From NCBI GenBank assembly GCA_943736015.1, contig OX031058.1, positions 1,317,001 to 1,381,000 of the forward strand: DNA of 64,000 nucleotides, in the 5' to 3' direction. The stretch comes from Tridacna crocea. Lineage: Eukaryota > Mollusca > Bivalvia > Cardiida > Cardiidae. Below the pieces are notes generated by a model. The model was not told the origin of the DNA and did no database searches. It saw only the letters and a program-made list of their open reading frames with translations. A program made the position numbers and the translations under genes. Shown one piece after another: positions 30,814 through 40,721 of this stretch (its first letter is position 1; each line of letters begins with the position of its first letter).

Positions 30814-30886
30814 AGTAGAGAAAACATTGCATTTTATCCAACAAAACCAGCATTTCATCCTTTTCCCACATTGTTTTCTACCCTAT
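30814..30886 (+). mobile_element. Family 1 MITE, degraded
   Basis: ACATTGCATTTTATCC... and CCAGCATTTCATCCTTTTCCC; left stem lost. Confidence 0.55.
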
Positions 30887-30949
30887 AACATGCAATCATG
30901 CAATCGGCATCATTTGAGTCAAAATGCAATGTTTGCTGAGCCTGATCTT

Positions 30950-31222
30950 TATGTCGATAGCTCACATGACTTCAAACCAGTAGGTTGCTCGTTCAAATTC
31001 CCAGCTCAGCCATTTTCTTTTCAGGGATTAATGATAGTCATTGCGACAGGATTCATTCTACTCCCACTGCTTATGATTGTTTCGATAATGGTTTCGTGGG
31101 AAAGCAGCCAGTGAAAGCAGTATGCTGGAGTGAAATTGGTATATCGGTCAAGAGACCAAAGTTCGATTGTTGCGATTTAAACATTGTTCTGCCTCGAATA
31201 TTGATTGATTGATTGATTGATT
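30950..31222 (+). mobile_element. tRNA-derived SINE
   Basis: GATAGCTCACATGACTTC head, GTTCAAATTCCC B box, the body GATTAATGATAGTCATTGCG, tail (GATT)n shared with the next SINE. Confidence 0.75.
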
Positions 31223-31430
31223 GATCGATCGATCGATCGACTGGTGTTTTATAGTACTTTCAACATTATATCAGTCTAATCAAGCCGACAGCTCACATAT
31301 TCATGTTTTTACTTGATTTATTTGTCCTAGACTAGGATTCTGAACTGTGTTGCCAAAGGACAGTCAAACGAAAAACCCAGAGGATGTAGCGGAGCCTTCA
31401 GGTCAAGAGTATTACACTTTACTGCTGACC
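31223..31430 (-). mobile_element. tRNA-derived SINE, tail-to-tail with the previous one
   Basis: (GATC)n then GTGTTTTATAGTACTTTCAAC inverted body; head end CTTTACTGCTGACC. Confidence 0.7.
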
Positions 31431-31571
31431 TAAATTTGACTCAAAAATCAAATTTTGTTTTGGGAAGGATAGAAAACGTTGTGGAGAAAGAAGAAAATTC
31501 TGGTAACCAGTATTCTCAAAAGCCTTCTATCTCAGTGTCGCAAAAACAGGGATTGTTTGATAAAGGGTTAA
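31430..31571 (-). mobile_element. Family 1 MITE, right stem deleted
   Basis: GTAGAAAACGTTGTGGAG-like left stem, GGTAACCAG, then directly TCTCAAAAGCC; end GTTTGATAAAGGG-TTAA. Confidence 0.7.
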
Positions 31572-31773
31572 TTGCGGTCAAAGAACTTGATTTCAAAACA
31601 AGGTTAAAAGTTGCCGGGTTATCCTATATCTTATGTTTACTTTTTTGACGGATTCTGAAATTCTCTATTCTGCCTGCGACTAAAACTTGGACCGACCATA
31701 TAATAAGAGATTGTCATCTTCACAATATTTTCCATACTTTTAAATGTTATTGTTTAAAAAAAAAAATCTAGAT

Positions 31774-32031
31774 GAGCCACGCTCAGGCAAAAGGGGGCGT
31801 TGTGCATTTCTGTGAGGCACGATACCAAGCAAGCAATCATAATTATGGTCATGGATCTATAAAACACATTTTGTCTGTCAAACCACTGAATCATGAGGTA
31901 GACTGGTTCTTTGCACATACAGAAAATTTGCCAAGTAGCGAAAAGTTTCGGCACAGGTCAGCCTGCGCGGAGTGCGCAGGCTGACCTGGGTCGATACTTT
32001 TCGCAGATGCATTAAGCCCCCTTTTCACAGA
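31774..32031. mobile_element. Family 2 hairpin MITE
   Basis: GAGCCACGCTCAGGCAAAAG left, CATTAAGCCCCCTTTTCAC right. Core CAGGTCAGCC/GGCTGACCTG (paired variant), 31938-32004. Confidence 0.87.
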
Positions 32032-32297
32032 AATCTATTTGAACACCATCTCTTTTTTTCACGCTTTTGTGGCTCTGAACTTCAAAGTCTGCAAAATAAC
32101 AGAAAAAGAACATAAATTTGTTTCTCAAAATGGGTTATCTACTTCCAAATCAGTTGATTTACTATTCAAACGTGATATGTAGACTAAGTAACACGTGGTC
32201 ACGTGAAACCCGTAACCAAGTGACAAAGCTATAGACGAGATTGAGAGTATGAACATATAATGATTTCAAAATAAGTACAATAACCCGAATATCTCGG

Positions 32298-32465
32298 GTG
32301 GAAAACGTTGTGGGAAAAGGAGAAAATGCTGGTCAATTACTTTTTACGTCAAACTGGGGATTGTGCGGTAAAGAGTAAACTTTTTACTAAACAGCAAAAT
32401 TTGAAGTTGTACAAATGTTACCAGCATTTCCTTATTATCCCACACTGTTTTCAAAGCCCTTCTTT
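32298..32465. mobile_element. Family 1 MITE, rearranged
   Basis: Left stem GTTGTGGGAAAAGGAGAAAA and a right stem piece TGTTACCAGCATTTCC are separated by end sequence GTGCGGTAAAGAG, as if one copy broke into another. Confidence 0.6.
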
Positions 32466-32545
32466 GAATGAATAGAGTTTTACGTCGATTTCAACAGTCA
32501 TATCACAGTTACTGTCATATCAATGCAACAACTCACATATTTAAG
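32466..32545 (-). mobile_element. SINE 3'-end fragment
   Basis: GAGTTTTACGTCGATTTCAAC only. Confidence 0.5.
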
Positions 32546-32564
32546 TTATAAATTCTGGGATTTT

Positions 32565-32652
32565 TGTATTGAAGAGTTAAATGTCAGTCAAAAACTAAAG
32601 TGCTTTTACTAGGGTAGGAAAACATTGTGAGAAAGGGAAAAATGCTAGAAAT
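32565..32652 (-). mobile_element. Family 1 MITE, half copy
   Basis: GAAGAG-TTAA, then AAAACATTGTGAGAAAGGG; the right half is missing. Confidence 0.5.
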
Positions 32653-32705
32653 ATAATTATTTTATTATTGTTATCATTATTTTTTACAAATGGCTTCCGG
32701 AAGTC

Positions 32706-33225
32706 CTGGGTGCCTCATTAGACAAAGCGTGAGACACGTTATATAGAGACCACAGGTTCGAGCTTCACTCGAAGCACCAGATCGAACGTGGGTTGTCCTT
32801 TGGCTGGACTGTTCAGGGTTGGTGGTTAGTTGGTTGGTTGGTTGTATTGGGGTTAAACGCCACTTTTAACAGCTAAGGGCATATCATGTCGGTCGGTGAC
32901 GCACATGTGTTGCCTGGCTTTCTCACACCGGTAATAACACAACTTTCTTTCCAAAGCCACCGACTACTTTTCTCACATGCCTCAGCAGAGGTAAGAGGCG
33001 AAAATACGCCGGAAAGAAAGTTCGCCTCAACCGGGTATAGAACACACAACCACCAGGTCATGAGTCCGACACGCTCACCACTGAGCCACACGGGCGGGCG
33101 GACTGTTCAGGGTCCTAGCTTAATACTGTTGAAACCAAAAACGTGTATGAATATGTAAGTTGTTGTGGTCATGTGACTGAAATATTGTTGAAAGCGGCAT
33201 CAAACACCATTTATTAAATCAATCA
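32706..33225 (+). mobile_element. tRNA-derived SINE split by another SINE
   Basis: The head at 32706-32780 has CAGGTTCGAGCTTCACTC. The body resumes at 33114 and ends TGTTGAAAGCGGCATCAAAC with an AATCAATCA tail. The insert is flanked by a 14-bp duplication of its sequence. Confidence 0.82.
32820..33099 (-). mobile_element. Inner SINE (second type) inserted in a SINE
   Basis: Minus-strand head GTGGCTCAGTGGTGAGCG, tail toward (GGTT)n at 32822-32845. GGACTGTTCAGGGT flanks it at 32806-32819 and 33100-33113. Confidence 0.88.
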
Positions 33226-33246
33226 GAGGAATTCCTCTCAGGGTTG

Positions 33247-33397
33247 TTAACTCTAAAGCTGCTGCTTACAACTCAAGGACCTTTTGCGGACAGTGTAGAT
33301 CAAGATCAGACTGCACAGAACGTGCAGTCTGATCTTGTATTTACACTTTCCGATACGGCGATATTTTTCCCTAGAATATATCTTGGAAATAGCAACA
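33247..33397. mobile_element. Family 3 TTAA hairpin MITE, right end lost
   Basis: TTAA-CTCTAAAGCTGCTGCT left end; core GGACAGTGTAGATCAAG...CTTGTATTTACACTTTCC. Confidence 0.8.
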
Positions 33398-33544
33398 TTT
33401 GGTAACCGGCATTTTCTCCTTTTCCCACAATGTTTTCTACTCTTCTAAAGCCAAGTTTCAATTTTTGAGTCACGTTTATTTTGTCGTCTGCAATTGCTTT
33501 AAATTTGGATAAGTCTAACATTTTGTCGTTTGGTAAAGATTTAA
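33398..33544 (+). mobile_element. Family 1 MITE, right half only
   Basis: GGTAACCGGCATTTTCTCC, GTCGTCTGCAATTGC and end GTTTGGTAAAGATTTAA. Confidence 0.75.
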
Positions 33545-33561
33545 ATACATGTACTCAATAC

Positions 33562-33790
33562 TTAACCCTTTCCCAAACGACAAATTTTGGACTCTTCCAA
33601 ACCAAAAGAGTTTGCAGACGACAATTTTAGACTTAGAGGAAATGCCAGAAAGTTCTCAAACAGGGTAGAAAACACTGTGGGAAAAGGAGAAATTGCTCGT
33701 CACGAGCAATTTCTCCTTTTCCCACAGTGTTTTCAAAAGACTTTTACTGCAGACACGTAAAAACCAGGGCTTGTTTGGGAAAGGGTTTAA
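33562..33790 (-). mobile_element. Family 1 TTAA hairpin MITE, subtype 2
   Basis: Ends CCCTTTCCCAAACGAC / GTTTGGGAAAGGG. Stem CACTGTGGGAAAAGG with inner AAATTGCTCG/CGAGCAATTT, perfect. Confidence 0.9.
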
Positions 33791-33966
33791 ACATGGAAAA
33801 TAGCATACTGATTAAAGATATCGATTAAAACAGTCTGACAAAAGGTGGGCATGTGAAATGGGCGTGTAGAATAAATCCAGGAAATATTAAGTCAGGTTTA
33901 GTTTCTCAATCCGGTCCAATATCCTTCTTTTTATAAAGTTTTTTATCCAATCGTTTACATTAACTC

Positions 33967-34150
33967 TTAACTCCATGACAAAAGTCTAGCCTCGCCCAAA
34001 TTAAAAGCATTTACAGACTACAAAATATATGTTGCTCAAAACGCAGTATTTGTGTTTCATACGGTAGAAAACATCGTCGGAAAAGGAGAAAATGCTGGTT
34101 ACCAGCATTTTCTCCTTTTCCCACAATGTTTCTAATAGCCCTCCAGTTAA
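33967..34150 (-). mobile_element. Family 1 TTAA hairpin MITE, shortened
   Basis: TTAA-CTCCATGACAAAAG to CCCTCCAG-TTAA; stem with two mismatches. Confidence 0.82.
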
Positions 34151-34151
34151 A

Positions 34152-34535
34152 TTTGAACGAGAGAAGGGTAACAAATGCGACACTGTACGGATTTTCGACA
34201 GGCGTCATGCGGTTTTTTTTAAATTTCTATTTTTAGACCGTTGAACCATAATCTATAAATATTGTCCAATCATATACCACGCATATTACTTCACGTTTGC
34301 GCAGTCATCTTTGTAATAATATTTCTGATGTTATCTGTGAAATTTATCGTTTAATAGACATGCATATGTGAACTAAGTGAAAGTAATAAAATAAATTGAC
34401 AATTTATAATTCGCGAGATTGCTCAATAAATGAAAACGGTGTTTTCAATCACTTTTAAAATTAATATTGCAGAGGGTCTTCACATTACGTGATTTTTTCT
34501 TTAATTTTCAGAAGCCAAGCATATCTAACACTTTC
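34152..34535. other. Stretch without recognised genes
   Basis: AT-rich; nothing recognised. Confidence 0.45.
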
Positions 34536-34544
34536 AGCCATAGG

Positions 34545-34625
34545 TAATCATGGATTTCGTAAACAACATAGATTAAGATTAGACTGCACAAAACGTGCGG
34601 TCTGATCTTGGAGCTATGCCATCCA
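34545..34625. mobile_element. Family 3 fragment
   Basis: ACATAGATTAAGATTAGAC...GGTCTGATCTTGGAGC. Confidence 0.55.
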
Positions 34626-34649
34626 CTTTTAAAGTGAAGCCTGTACGTC

Positions 34650-34879
34650 TTAAGCCTTTAACACACGATTCCACCTTTTTAACGATCCAAAAGAAGAAGG
34701 CTTTTGAAAACATTGTGGGAAAAGGAGAAAATGCTGGCACCAGCATTTTCTCCTTTTCCCCCCAATGTTTTCAACCCTGTCAAGATCAAATTCCATTATT
34801 TGAGTCACAATTAAAATGTCGTCCGCAAATGCAATCAATTTGAACCAATCTAAAACTTTACCGTTTGGTAAAGAGTTAA
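34650..34879 (+). mobile_element. Family 1 TTAA hairpin MITE
   Basis: TTAA-GCCTTTAACACACG to GTTTGGTAAAGAG-TTAA. The loop GCTGGCACCAGC is two bases shorter than usual. Confidence 0.88.
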
Positions 34880-34964
34880 TAAGCAAAATGAAATGTATAG
34901 CCGATAGTAAAAGCCCCAAATTTGAAATACGTCATCAAGGGTAATTTTTTGGAGGGAAAATGTC

Positions 34965-35065
34965 TCTTTATAGGACAGAGGAGATTCTAGATCAAACTGC
35001 TTGTTCTGTGTACACTGTCCACAAAAGGTCTTTGAGTCCAACTTTGCAGCATAAGAATTAGGACG
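34965..35065. mobile_element. Family 3, worn
   Basis: AGGACAGAGGAGATTCTAGATC...GTACACTGTCC with the central stem deleted. Confidence 0.5.
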
Positions 35066-35560
35066 AAAAATGTGTAATATTTTACTTTTAATAAGCAAAG
35101 TCTCGCCGTGATTCGACTAAAATAAATATAGTAAAACCTTGATAATTCGAAGTCCCAGGGGACGAGCAAAATGCTCGAGTTTTCGCGGGGCTGGAATCAT
35201 CCAAAATGCCGCCCCCCCCCCCACCTTTAAAAAAAAAAAATGCACTGCGTTCGAGATCGGAGATCAAAGTCTACTTCCCGAGCGCTATAACTTTGTATCT
35301 GTCCCTATTTGATTCATTTATTTACAGCATTTGAACAATATAGTATCGAAAGGGTTATTTTCTGTGAATTTTCCTGTTTTGATAATAATATTATGAGTAT
35401 GTACTGAAAATGTCGAAACCGCCATTCAATCAATCAGTTTACATAAATGATGTTTTCAATCTGTTGGTATCGCAAAAACTTGTATTTATATTTTTAGACC
35501 TTTTTAGCCCCAAACCATAAACGTTTTGGTGTGTCTCAAACTTTGAATTAGCCGGAATGA
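35066..35560. other. Stretch without recognised genes
   Basis: Contains a poly-C/poly-A junction at 35211-35240; otherwise nothing recognised. Confidence 0.45.
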
Positions 35561-35561
35561 T

Positions 35562-35965
35562 TTGCTGAGCCCCGATAGCGCCGTCGGTGGGGCGCAGGAC
35601 TTGGACTCGTAAAAAGGTATCGCTAGTTTGAACCCACAGCTCGGCCAGTCTGTCTTTCCGAGGATCGATGATGGTCAATTTCGTCAAAATTTATCCCTCT
35701 CTCACTGCCGATCATTGTTTCGACGATGTCTATGTGGGAAGGCAGCCAGTGGCTTGGGGAAAATACTGTGCGATATACTGGCAGAAGATAACTCCAGGAA
35801 AGCATAGCTTCAGTTTATTTCAAAAACCTCGTAACTACAGCTTGTCTCAAGCTGTAGTTACGAGGTTTTTGAAGCAAACCGACGATAGATGGCTGATCGT
35901 GCTTCCCCGATATAACTGAGGTAATGTTGAAAACAGGTAAGAACACCATACGACAAATCCAGAGT
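35562..35965 (+). mobile_element. tRNA-derived SINE carrying a hairpin insertion
   Basis: Head GATAGCGCCGTCGGTGGGGC, body GATCGATGATGGTCAATTTCG and CAGCCAGTGGCTTGGGG, end ACTGAGGTAATGTTGAAAAC. A foreign hairpin lies at 35819-35873. Confidence 0.8.
35819..35873. repeat. 55-bp hairpin with perfect 26-bp arms
   Basis: TTCAAAAACCTCGTAACTAC... and its exact complement flank the loop TCT. It could pass for a stem-loop terminator but lies inside a SINE. Confidence 0.92.
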
Positions 35966-36084
35966 GATTGGCTAAAATATTGCAGGTTGTAAAATTTGAT
36001 TCGATTTCTGATTCAGTAATTCAAGAAACCCCTGTACCCGTTATTTACACAAACACACGATTTTTGTCTTTATTGCTCGTTTGA

Positions 36085-36300
36085 ACGATGTTTTAAACCA
36101 CTTTCAACTTTGTTTCAGTCCTGCCACGACGATAACTCACATATTCAGGTGTGTCCGTGACTAGCTGACCAAGCAGTGGCTATGAGGTGTCTAACATAAA
36201 GACCCTCGGACCAGCATAGTGTTTCCAGTGAGGCCTGAACCCGGCTCCTCCGGGCCACGAGTCCCTATACTTTACTACTCAGCCATATACGACCCTGTTC
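36085..36300 (-). mobile_element. tRNA-derived SINE
   Basis: ACCACTTTCAACTTTGTTTC inverted 3' end and a minus-strand head GGCTGAGTAGTAAAGTATAG. Confidence 0.7.
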
Positions 36301-36529
36301 AGTCATCTTGATGGATAGATCGACAAAAGAATCCATTTATCACAAACTAACTACTGCATGGAAATGCATATAATAAAATGAATGAGAAAAGAAAAATCGA
36401 ATTGTTTGTCAGATTTTATTTTCTTTTTAACATATTTTTGTCATTTTTCTATCACAAAAACAGGAATGTGCTTTTACATGTACATGTTAGCTGTAACTCC
36501 TTCACCGCTCAGTCATTCAAAGTCTTTTC

Positions 36530-36605
36530 ACGTGTGGACGGTGTGGGTTTAGATCAGACTGCACATAACATTCAGTCAGATATCGGATCCATATCGTCCT
36601 CTTTT
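36530..36605. mobile_element. Family 3 fragment
   Basis: GACGGTGTGGGTTTAGATCAG...TCAGATATCGGATCC. Confidence 0.5.
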
Positions 36606-36636
36606 ATCTCAACGATGACCAAAAAGTTTTCATTTT

Positions 36637-36841
36637 TTAACCCCGTAGGCTGCTAAGCGCGACTTACTGACCTTTTGCGGACAGTGTAGATCAAGATCAG
36701 ACTGCACAGAACGTGCAGTCTGATCTTGGATCTACACTGTCCGATAAGGAGATTTTTTTCTAAAAAACATAACTTTGAAATAACAACATTTGTGTTTTTT
36801 CTATCGAACTGAAAATTTCATTTTAGTTATTTAGCAGTTAA
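36637..36841. mobile_element. Family 3 TTAA hairpin MITE
   Basis: TTAA-CCCCGTAGGCTGCTAAGCG left end. The core 36678-36742 is nearly perfect. The right end ATTTAGCAG-TTAA coincides with the start of the next element. Confidence 0.85.
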
Positions 36842-37067
36842 CCCTTTACCAAACAATTTCCTGTTTTTTACGACCCTGAGACAGAAGCTTTTTGAAAACA
36901 TTGTGGGAAAAGGAGAAAATGCTGGTTACCAGCATTTTCTCCTTTTCCCACAATGTTTTCTACCCTGCTGGAAACAAATTTCAATTTTTGAGTTACGTTT
37001 ATATTGTCGTCTGCAAGTACTTTCAATTCGGACCAGTCTAAAATTTTGCCGTTTTGGAAACGGTTAA
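36838..37067 (+). mobile_element. Family 1 TTAA hairpin MITE
   Basis: TTAA-CCCTTTACCAAACAA to GGAAACGG-TTAA; hairpin perfect. Confidence 0.92.
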
Positions 37068-37239
37068 AGGAGCCTATATACAGCACTTTTCCCGAAGGAC
37101 TATTCTTTTTTTTTTTCAAATGTAACATGTAACAATGTCAAAGAAAGGTTACATTGTGATATGTCCATCTCTTGTTTAGGTCGTAGAAGTGTCCTTTGGT
37201 AAGACACTTTAGCGTCCCAGCCTAGTACTGGTGATAGTT

Positions 37240-37445
37240 GAACCCTTTCATCTTTGGCCTTGCAAACTTGGCTTTTTACGATCAAGAAGGCAGAGGCATT
37301 TGAAAACATTGTAGGGAAAGGAGAAAATGCTGGTATCAGCATTTTCTCCTTTCTCCACAATGTTTCCCAGCATCTTAAAAATTTAATAATTTTGTTAACA
37401 TTTGTTGTGTCATCAGGAAAAAGCTGTGACTTCAAAGATGTCTAA
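37240..37445 (+). mobile_element. Family 1 MITE, ends worn
   Basis: ACATTGTAGGGAAAGGAG stem; loop GCTGGTATCAGC; right arm diverged. Confidence 0.75.
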
Positions 37446-37449
37446 ACGA

Positions 37450-37787
37450 TCCGGTATTTTTTTTTTTTTTCAAAGAGCTAACCCTGTAATTAACGTGACA
37501 GATGTAACAGTCGCGTTTAACGCAAGGCTGTTTCGAACACATAATATTGCAACAGAAGGTGTAATTCAGTTCATATTTTATTTCGAACTATAATTTAAAC
37601 TAATTATCTTACATAACCACGGTGCATCTTTGGATGTTTTTATCACACCTGTCAGTCTTTATCGATTGACCTATATCGATTATGTAATCGATGTCCAATT
37701 TCTTTATTGATCATTTATTGATGAATGCGATTATTTTGCTACTAAGTGACCGACGTATGAATGACACATATAATACCGTTTAATAGC

Positions 37788-37796
<9 letters not shown>
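37450..37796. other. Stretch without recognised genes
   Basis: Several ATCGAT motifs near 37660-37690; nothing else recognised. Confidence 0.45.
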
Positions 37797-37838
<42 letters not shown>

Positions 37839-37840
37839 TT
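37792..37840. repeat. (CT)n-(CG)n microsatellite
   Basis: CT repeat followed by CGCGCGCGC. Confidence 0.95.
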
Positions 37841-37920
37841 TATCTTTATCTTTATGACAAGATTTACATAAAAAACATTGAGACAGTTGGTATTCAATCT
37901 GGTTTATAATTCATCTGATC

Positions 37921-38152
37921 TTGACCCTTTCCCACACAATCCTCAGTTCTAACTACCCTAAAATATATAGTTGAAAAAACACGTTGTTGGAAAAGGAGAA
38001 AATGCTGGTTACCAGCACTTTCTCCTTTTCTCACATCATTTTCCATCCTATGAAAGACAAACTTCATGTTTTGACTAACAGTTAATTTGTCGTCTGCAAA
38101 TACTTTCATTTTGGACTGGTCTAAAATCTTCTCGTTAGCTATAAAAAATTAA
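37921..38152 (+). mobile_element. Family 1 TTAA hairpin MITE
   Basis: Left TTGA-CCCTTTCCCACACAATCC, right TTAA. Stem worn on both sides. Confidence 0.85.
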
Positions 38153-38545
38153 CAGAATGTCCAACTACATGTACAGTTTCTGAATGAAATGTCTGAAATT
38201 TTTACGTGGTGACTGTTTAGCCTAAGTTCACATGAAGATAGCACTTAATTCTAGTTCTATTTATCTTCCCTTTTAACATAGCTTGGATCATTTATCCTAA
38301 TCACAAACAAGGTCCTTCGATCCAAATGGCACATTTCCTTCCAAACACAATCTGCATTCCGTCAACGTTCGTAGCACCATGCTTTTCTGGAATAAATATA
38401 CGACTAGCTGTTAAAAACTCCGGTCTGTCTGCATCCCCATTGTTCGGACGGATAAAGACAACTGGTCTTGTCTCCGAACTGACCGATTATAGCGAAAATC
38501 GGTTAAGAGCAATTATTGTTTCCCGTATATAACGGCCACCCTCTT

Positions 38546-38929
38546 TCATTTCCCGAGTAGTTTATGAACGATATTTAACTTTTTCTTTCTGTACTTAAGC
38601 CCTGCCTCCGCAACACACTGAAACACCTTCTTTACCGTGTTTGTTTCACGGAATGAACTTTCTATGTAAGTCACAGCTCCGATTTCTTTTGACAGTTTTA
38701 ATCCCTCCTCTTGACTGACCGGAATGTCCGAGTCATACGCTGTTGTGTTTCTGAGATCAGTTTGTGTAGCCACGACAATCACTGGCTTCTTTCTCTGCAT
38801 GTTTGCCTTCATTTCCGGTACCCAGAAATCCCGGATACTGTCAAAGGATTCCCGATCTACCACAGAGAAACAGATGACAAACACCTCGCTTTCTTTGTAT
38901 GTAAACTCTCGAAGACTGGCGTAGTCATG
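38546..38929 (-). CDS. Rho/Rac/Cdc42-like small GTPase, exon 2 (C-terminal part)
   Basis: This exon encodes residues 69-195 of a 195-residue Rho-family GTPase. It opens in phase 0 after a TTTTTTCAG acceptor with HDYASLREFTY, the switch II segment. FVICFSVVDRESFDSIRDFWVPEM matches the central Rho core (longer than quoted motifs elsewhere; key residues F85, S90, W104, P106). The G4 motif is TQTD (residues 123-126), as in Cdc42 (TQID). KEIGAVTYIESS is the G5 region. The Rho insert after G4 is about eight residues shorter than in Rac by hand alignment. The protein ends in YRKKKLNIVHKLLGK, a basic tail without the usual CAAX prenylation box. Rho proteins switch between GDP and GTP and act on actin and membranes. 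That role is inferred from the family; membrane anchoring would have to differ here. A further 3' exon cannot be excluded, but an in-frame TGA ends this one. Confidence 0.88.
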   Translation of the reverse strand, partial: HDYASLREFTYKESEVFVICFSVVDRESFDSIRDFWVPEMKANMQRKKPVIVVATQTDLRNTTAYDSDIPVSQEEGLKLSKEIGAVTYIESSFRETNTVKKVFQCVAEAGLKYRKKKLNIVHKLLGK

Positions 38930-38999
38930 CTGAAAAAATAAAGAAGTGAGGCAAAATAAATATATATTAAAAACAAATGCGGACATCCGTGAAAATATC

Positions 39000-39080
39000 T
39001 GTGTTTATCAGATAAAAAGAAATCCAAGATCAGACTGGACGTGTTGTGTTGTCTAATCTTAATCTACAATGGCCGCCAAG
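39000..39080. mobile_element. Family 3 fragment in the GTPase intron
   Basis: ATCCAAGATCAGACTGGACG...TCTAATCTTAATCTACAATGG. Confidence 0.55.
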
Positions 39081-39140
39081 GTAACTAAATTTGGGGTCAA
39101 TTTCAAAACGTAATTGAAATGATTTCGGCCTTGTTCCATG

Positions 39141-39145
<5 letters not shown>

Positions 39146-39189
<44 letters not shown>

Positions 39190-39197
39190 GTCTGTCT
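39146..39197. repeat. (CT)n microsatellite in the GTPase intron
   Basis: About 20 CT units then CTGT repeats. Confidence 0.95.
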
Positions 39198-39227
39198 CTT
39201 TGATTGGCATCATTAAAGCCTGATGTT

Positions 39228-39443
39228 TTACTACCCTTAAGTAGAGGATTTTTGATTTTTTTGAAAACGTAAGGAAAGGAAAATCCTAAAACCAGCCCAG
39301 CGTCCTTTTCCCAAAATGTTTAATAAAAAAACACAAGACACAGAGTGAAAAAGAAATTCAGTTTTTTAGTGACTTTCATTATGTCATCTGCAAATACTTT
39401 CAATTTGTTTGAGTCTAAAAATATTGTCGCTTGAAACTCTTTA
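39228..39443 (+). mobile_element. Family 1 MITE, degraded
   Basis: GAAAACGTAAGGAAAGGAAAA...CCTTTTCCCAAAATG; the long arm GTCATCTGCAAATAC is kept. Confidence 0.65.
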
Positions 39444-39637
39444 ATTACGCATTTCTTCTGTCCAGTGAATCATCGTTATTTCATCTTTTTATAGGAGCAA
39501 TAAACATTAGCTTGTTAAACAATTACACGTCACGTATGTCAAAGTAAGAAACAAGGATACGTAATAATATACGCTCGTCAATAGCTAACCACAACATTAA
39601 TTACCTCCCTTTGAACGGCAAAAAGCCTTTCAGTGCC

Positions 39638-39869
39638 TTATCCCTTTACCAAACGACAATATTTCAGGTTTGTTCAAATCGGAAGCATTTGCAGACGACA
39701 AAATAAAAGTGACTGAGAATTTGAAATTTGTTTTGTGAAGGATAGAAAACATTGTGGGAAAAGGAGAAAATGCTGGTTACCAGCATTTTCTCTTTTTCCC
39801 ACTATGTTTTCTAAAGGCTTCTTTCTCGGGGTCGTCAAAAGTAGGGATTTTTACGCTGTAATGGGTTAA
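39638..39869 (-). mobile_element. Family 1 TTAA hairpin MITE (first of an abutting pair)
   Basis: Left TTAT-CCCTTTACCAAACG, right GTAATGGG-TTAA. This TTAA is shared with the next copy. Confidence 0.9.
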
Positions 39870-40088
39870 CCCTTTACCAAACAATCCCTGGTGTTTACGA
39901 CCCTGTGATAGAAGCCTTTCTTAAAACATTGTGAGAAAAGGAGAAAATGATGATGACGACCATTTTCCCTCATTTTTTTTTTCAACTCTGCTGGAAACAA
40001 ATTTCAATTTTTGAGTTTCGTTTATTTTGTCGCCTGCCAGTGCTTTCAATTTGGACCAGCTACAATTTTGTCGTTTGGTAAAGGGTTA
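39866..40088 (+). mobile_element. Family 1 TTAA MITE (second of an abutting pair)
   Basis: TTAA-CCCTTTACCAAACAATCCC; hairpin worn (GATGATGACGACCATTTTCC); right GGTAAAGGGTTAC. Confidence 0.85.
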
Positions 40089-40114
40089 CGGAAAAATGCG
40101 GTTTATTTTGCGGA

Positions 40115-40150
40115 CGACAAAGATCAAGATCAGACTGCACAGAATGAAAG
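40115..40150. mobile_element. Family 3 fragment
   Basis: GATCAAGATCAGACTGCACAG half core only. Confidence 0.5.
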
Positions 40151-40443
40151 TAACATTTTTTTTTAGATTTATCACTCTGTATTTCAATTTAGTCTGCTGC
40201 AAAATATTTCAAATATATAAACGGTGAAATATCTGTTATTGGAAAAAGCGATTGCTTGTGTTCCTTCAGCTGCAGATGTCATATTATACCGACAAACCCA
40301 AATTGATGCTCCTCTCACAGCAAGCTTTCCCCCCCCCCCCAATCCCCATCCCGTTAGAATAAAGTTTTCGTACTCTCAAAGATTTGAAAAATCAAACTTT
40401 TACACTTTTACGCGTTTACATCATCACTGTATGAAAATAAATG

Positions 40444-40682
40444 TAACACTTTACCATAAAATCCCCATTTTAATCACCATTTTAAAAGACCCTGAGAAAA
40501 AAATCTCTCTTAAAAGTAAAAAAAAGGGGAGAGTAGAAAAAGGCTGTAAGCAGCATTTTCGCCTTTTCCACAATGGTTTCTACCAATTAAGAAGTTCAAT
40601 ATTTGCATCACATTTAATTTGTTGTCTGCAAATGCTTTCAATTTGGATAGATCTAAAATTTTGTCGGCTGGTAAAGGGTAAC
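40444..40682 (+). mobile_element. Family 1 MITE, degraded
   Basis: CACTTTACCATAAAATCCCC, stem remnants, long arm TTGTCTGCAAATGC, end GGTAAAGGGTAA. Confidence 0.75.
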
Positions 40683-40721
40683 GACTATAACAACAAAATA
40701 AGCAATGAATTAAATAGTTAC

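Larger units (their letters stand above)
38930..40721 (-). other. Intron 1 of the Rho-like GTPase gene
   Basis: The 1792-bp phase-0 intron runs from GTAACT to a polypyrimidine tract ending TTTTTTCAG. It splits the G3 DSAGQ motif from the rest of switch II. Inside are four family 1 copies (39228, 39638, 39866 and 40444 starts), a CT microsatellite (39146-39186) and family 3 fragments. Repeat DNA therefore makes up about half of it. Confidence 0.85.
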
